DNA from: Paenibacillus xylanilyticus | Lineage (GTDB): Bacteria; Bacillota; Bacilli; Paenibacillales; Paenibacillaceae | Assembly (NCBI RefSeq): GCF_013359935.1 | Contig: NZ_JABMCB010000154.1 | Coordinates: forward strand, 62,001 to 126,000 | Direction: 5' to 3' | Length of the DNA: 64,000 bases | Shown here: one piece after another, positions 61,716 to 64,000 of the stretch | Layout: every line of letters begins with the position of its first letter | Numbering within the stretch: the stretch's first letter is position 1 | Notes under the pieces: generated by a model | Told to the model about the DNA's origin: nothing | Databases searched by the model: none | The model's input: the letters and a program-made list of their open reading frames with translations, nothing else | Position numbers and translations under genes: made by a program

Positions 61716-62432
61716 TTATTCGTTTAGCACTTTGTTTCTAGCCCTTTTCATTGACTTCATATAATTCACAAGCGAATTCCACACATATCGCGGGCTTTTT
61801 TCATTCCGCAACTCTGTCAGCCCAGTGTCCCATTCCCTTACTTCCCGGTATAGAGAGATAGGAATTCTCATCAATGTGCGTTTGCCTTTACGCACGATAT
61901 CAAAGGCTAGGCTAAACAAACTTAACTTTTCTACGTTGTTATCCGCATGAATATCAGAATTATTAATTGTTTGATAATCTTCTTTCACATTTGTTTGTTC
62001 TTCAATAGATTGTAATTGACAAGATTTAACAGTGTTTTGATTGGGTAATGAATCTAGTGTTTGATGTTTTACAGTAGGTTCTTCAGCCTTAACAGGAACT
62101 TCAACTTCGACTTCACCCTTACATTGGTTATGTAAGTGTTCAATCTCTTCAGATGAGATTGGGGACCAATCCAACACTTTATAAACACCCGGAACTTCCT
62201 TAAAAAAGTGCCACAACTCTGCCGACAGATCCTCAAGCTTTACAAAAATGTATCCTGAAAGGACGGAATCCACATTTAGCTTACGACCTTTAGTTGTTAA
62301 ATTTACAACTTTTTTAACTCCAGCAAATATCCCATGAATCAATCCATTCACCTTTTTTACCACCGCGTACTGATTTAACCGATGAGCGATCTCTAACTCA
62401 AAGCCTGTTTTAACTTGTAATGCATACCACAT
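61716..62432 (-). CDS. loaP: LoaP/NusG-like processive antiterminator
   Basis: The 238-residue product begins MWYALQVKTGFELEIAHRL, then LSGYIFVKL and FKEVPGVYKVLDWSPIS: the NusG N-terminal (NGN) domain. A charged linker (about 115-170) follows, and a C-terminal part from LFSLAFDIVRKGKRTLMRIP resembles a degenerate KOW domain. NusG paralogues of the LoaP type bind RNA polymerase and a leader hairpin to read through terminators in long operons. It lies near the head of the long co-directional gene array. Symbol is by family, not by proven function. Confidence 0.8.
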   Translation of the reverse strand: MWYALQVKTGFELEIAHRLNQYAVVKKVNGLIHGIFAGVKKVVNLTTKGRKLNVDSVLSGYIFVKLEDLSAELWHFFKEVPGVYKVLDWSPISSEEIEHLHNQCKGEVEVEVPVKAEEPTVKHQTLDSLPNQNTVKSCQLQSIEEQTNVKEDYQTINNSDIHADNNVEKLSLFSLAFDIVRKGKRTLMRIPISLYREVREWDTGLTELRNEKSPRYVWNSLVNYMKSMKRARNKVLNE

Positions 62433-62452
62433 AGTCTTTTCCTCCCCAAGGT

Positions 62453-62857
62453 TTAATTCTTACTCGGATTACTATCTCGAATATGCTTCGTAAGCTTTCG
62501 CAGAGCAGTTTTGAATAATCGCTCGATTTCAGCCGGTTGCAAGCTTGGATATAACTCTTTAATCTCCTGGTAACCTTTACGATCCTCAATTACTAGTTTT
62601 ACAATACACTGTTCCAATGTTGGAAGTTGGCTAAGTTGCTCGTCATCGATCTTTTCTCCTACAGGGAACCCAATAGAGTTAATCGCATAATTACAATGAG
62701 AGATGATTCGGCTCATACCTCGATGACTCAAAAGTTCATAGGTTTCTTCCGGACTTAGAAAATCATCGAAGGTAATATTTTGCTTAACCCGCTTGTTTTT
62801 AAGGACTTTACTTCGATGTCCCTGGTAACTGGCTAAAAGCTCAATAGACGAATGCAT
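62453..62857 (-). CDS. Sigma-70 region 4-like or ArpU-like DNA-binding protein
   Basis: The ATG at 62857 follows GAGGTGG and is preferred to the longer frame to 62902. The 134-residue product has a C-terminal HTH-like segment: LPTLEQCIVKLVIEDRKGY, then QEIKELYPSLQPAEIERLFKTAL. Such proteins are found as late regulators in phages and mobile elements. It lies 20 bases upstream of the LoaP-like gene and is presumably co-transcribed with it. Confidence 0.6.
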   Translation of the reverse strand: MHSSIELLASYQGHRSKVLKNKRVKQNITFDDFLSPEETYELLSHRGMSRIISHCNYAINSIGFPVGEKIDDEQLSQLPTLEQCIVKLVIEDRKGYQEIKELYPSLQPAEIERLFKTALRKLTKHIRDSNPSKN

Positions 62858-62990
62858 TCTCAACCCACCTCTTTTTTTTACTATGCTTAATTTTCTGACC
62901 AACTTTTTTTTGCATCGTGCTATTCTTAGTCATTTTTTTGTGCTAAAATGTAATCAACGGTGTACATTTTCGTAATCCATTGAATACACT

Positions 62991-63218
62991 TTATTTCATA
63001 TCAGCCTCAAATAGATCATCCACCATTACTTTAAAGTGGAAAGCTAGATGAATGGCTAATGTAAAATCCGGCACATGATTCTGTTTCTCAATTTTGCTGA
63101 TCGTTTGTCTGGTAACGCCTACTGCATCAGCGAGGTCCTTTTGAGTCTCACCGTTCTTTTTTCGAAATGAACGGACATTGTTTCTAATTTTAAGTTTAGC
63201 GGAGTGACTTACAGTCAA
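62991..63218 (-). CDS. XRE-type HTH regulator, 75 aa
   Basis: A TTG start at 63218 follows AAAGGAG. A single XRE domain fills the protein: RSFRKKNGETQKDLADAVGV, TRQTISKIEKQNHVPDFTLA. It resembles YozG- or HigA-like short repressors. It lies divergent from the plus-strand HTH gene at 63513 with a 295-base shared regulatory region, so the two may form a genetic switch (inference). Confidence 0.8.
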   Translation of the reverse strand: MTVSHSAKLKIRNNVRSFRKKNGETQKDLADAVGVTRQTISKIEKQNHVPDFTLAIHLAFHFKVMVDDLFEADMK

Positions 63219-63378
63219 AAGAACGTTCTCCTTTCCAGTTGTAATAATCTATATGTAGTTAAATATCCTTTTGAAATAAGGCCTCCATTTGCAGATGGAG
63301 GAATAAGAACCTCTTCCATTGAATATATTACTTAATGATTAGTATAGGTGTCAACCAAGAATTACACAAAATATCACT

Positions 63379-63400
63379 AATGTAAACGAAGATTTACATT
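63379..63400. promoter_or_regulatory. Palindromic operator AATGTAAA-TTTACATT
   Basis: Arms AATGTAAA (63379-63386) and TTTACATT (63393-63400) with a 6-base centre lie between the two divergent HTH genes. A further half site GATGTAAAT follows at about 63459. Confidence 0.55.
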
Positions 63401-63512
63401 TGAATGCAATAATTAGTAAATATGATGGCGATCATCGATCAGAGTTGTTTGGCTGCTTGATGTAAATATAATTTCTCTACTATTTTAAGACACTCGAAAG
63501 GCGGCACTTTTT

Positions 63513-64000
63513 ATGACCACTACAAATAAAGATGTATCTATTGAACCTAATTCGGCTACTAGTTCACCATCTGCCATTTTAGGACAATACTTAAAACAGG
63601 TCAGAGAAGAAAAGAAATATTCATATAGACAAGCTATGGAAGTAACAGGAATAAGTCACTCTTACATTAAGAATGTTGAAAGTGGCGTTGACCCGCGTTC
63701 GGGAAAAGAAATCATTGTTCAAACAGACAAATTAGCTAAATTTGCAAGAGGATATAATATCCCTTATGAGACTTTGCTTCAAAAGGCAGGCATTGTAAAA
63801 ACCGACACTCCAGACATTACGGAAATTGAACGAAAAGAGATCTTCCTTCAACGACTAAAACAACTGATAGAAGAGGAATCTGTGGATCTCGTCTCTCTTG
63901 CTAAAAAAACCGAAATCCCCATGGAACAAATCACAGAAATTATGCAGGGAAGTGTCTCTGCATCGATTGAAGATATCTACTCTCTTGCGGCTGCTTTACA
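63513..64000 (+). CDS. XRE-type HTH regulator, partial (3' end off window)
   Basis: The ATG at 63513 follows GAAAGGCGG. The frame is open to the edge (162 codons). An XRE domain at about residues 24-80 reads LGQYLKQVREEKKYSYRQAM, then GISHSYIKNVESG. A second HTH-like region starts at about residue 118 (IEEESVDLVSLAKKTEIP) but is cut by the window end. The first XRE domain has an insertion around DPRSGKEIIVQ. It is divergent from the short XRE gene and opposite to the long operon, so it could be its master repressor. Confidence 0.75.
   Translation, partial: MTTTNKDVSIEPNSATSSPSAILGQYLKQVREEKKYSYRQAMEVTGISHSYIKNVESGVDPRSGKEIIVQTDKLAKFARGYNIPYETLLQKAGIVKTDTPDITEIERKEIFLQRLKQLIEEESVDLVSLAKKTEIPMEQITEIMQGSVSASIEDIYSLAAAL

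Noticed and set aside
1..64000. CRISPR arrays, rRNA, tRNA, intact transposase genes
   Set aside because: I looked for regular spacer-repeat patterns, tRNA-like cloverleaf ends and transposase motifs and saw none that hold up.

Overview
The window looks like part of a large low-GC Gram-positive plasmid or integrative element, most likely from Paenibacillus or a close relative. The evidence is strong AGGAGG-type ribosome binding sites with frequent TTG and GTG starts, S-layer-homology (SLH) proteins, a copper-amine-oxidase-type stalk protein, an agr-type peptide locus and a LoaP/NusG-like antiterminator. There are no rRNA, tRNA or core housekeeping genes. A TubR/TubZ-type partition pair, a replication-relaxation family protein, a RusA-like protein and type IV secretion genes all point to an extrachromosomal or transferable element. 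Nearly every gene lies on the minus strand, so transcription runs mainly from 63 kb towards 1 kb.

Layout by region. 0-1.7 kb: an agr-like cassette whose membrane sensor has no kinase domain and whose regulator has a LytTR domain at its very N-terminus, with no receiver in front. 2-15 kb: small accessory genes, including a double-HTH regulator, a frameshifted DUF3238-like gene, a KAP-type NTPase with an HExxH partner, a membrane methyltransferase-like protein with a sensor-like partner, a zinc-finger RES protein and an SRAP (YedK-type) DNA-crosslink protein. 15.8-23.3 kb: secreted proteins and three tandem paralogous SLH proteins sharing a leader hairpin. 23.5-28.3 kb: small plasmid-type genes, a replication-relaxation protein, a structured intergenic region and an ATCAGT repeat array. 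28.3-31.9 kb: tubZ, tubR, a MoxR-type ATPase and a LuxR-type regulator behind a promoter-hairpin-terminator leader. 31.9-42.8 kb: a Tad-like pilus or secretion locus (TadC, TadB, TadA, a TadZ-like ATPase, CpaB, prepilin peptidase, two pilin-like proteins) followed by a large CARDB-type surface protein and an SLH protein. 42.8-49.3 kb: an insertion-like island with a second KAP NTPase module, a heavily frameshifted HEPN-type gene, other gene debris and a region with strong secondary structure. 49.3-61 kb: type IV secretion genes (VirB4 split in two, VirB6-like, transglycosylase-M23 peptidase, PrgI-like, two VirB2-like small membrane proteins) with a second CpaE-like ATPase and a stalk-domain protein. 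61-64 kb: a thioredoxin-like protein, a LoaP-like antiterminator and HTH regulators that probably control the long operon.

How it may work together (inference): the Tad-like and VirB-like genes are co-directional and share ParA/CpaE-type ATPases, so they may build one cell-envelope-spanning machine. The SLH, CARDB and stalk proteins would anchor or display it on the wall, and the transglycosylase-endopeptidase would open the wall. Intrinsic terminators follow many of the genes along this array, which fits a processive antiterminator (the NusG paralogue at 61.7-62.4 kb) controlling expression. TubRZ would maintain the element, and the KAP, RES and HEPN-type genes look like defence or accessory cargo. 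No relaxase and no VirD4-type coupling protein is visible, so mobility remains an inference.
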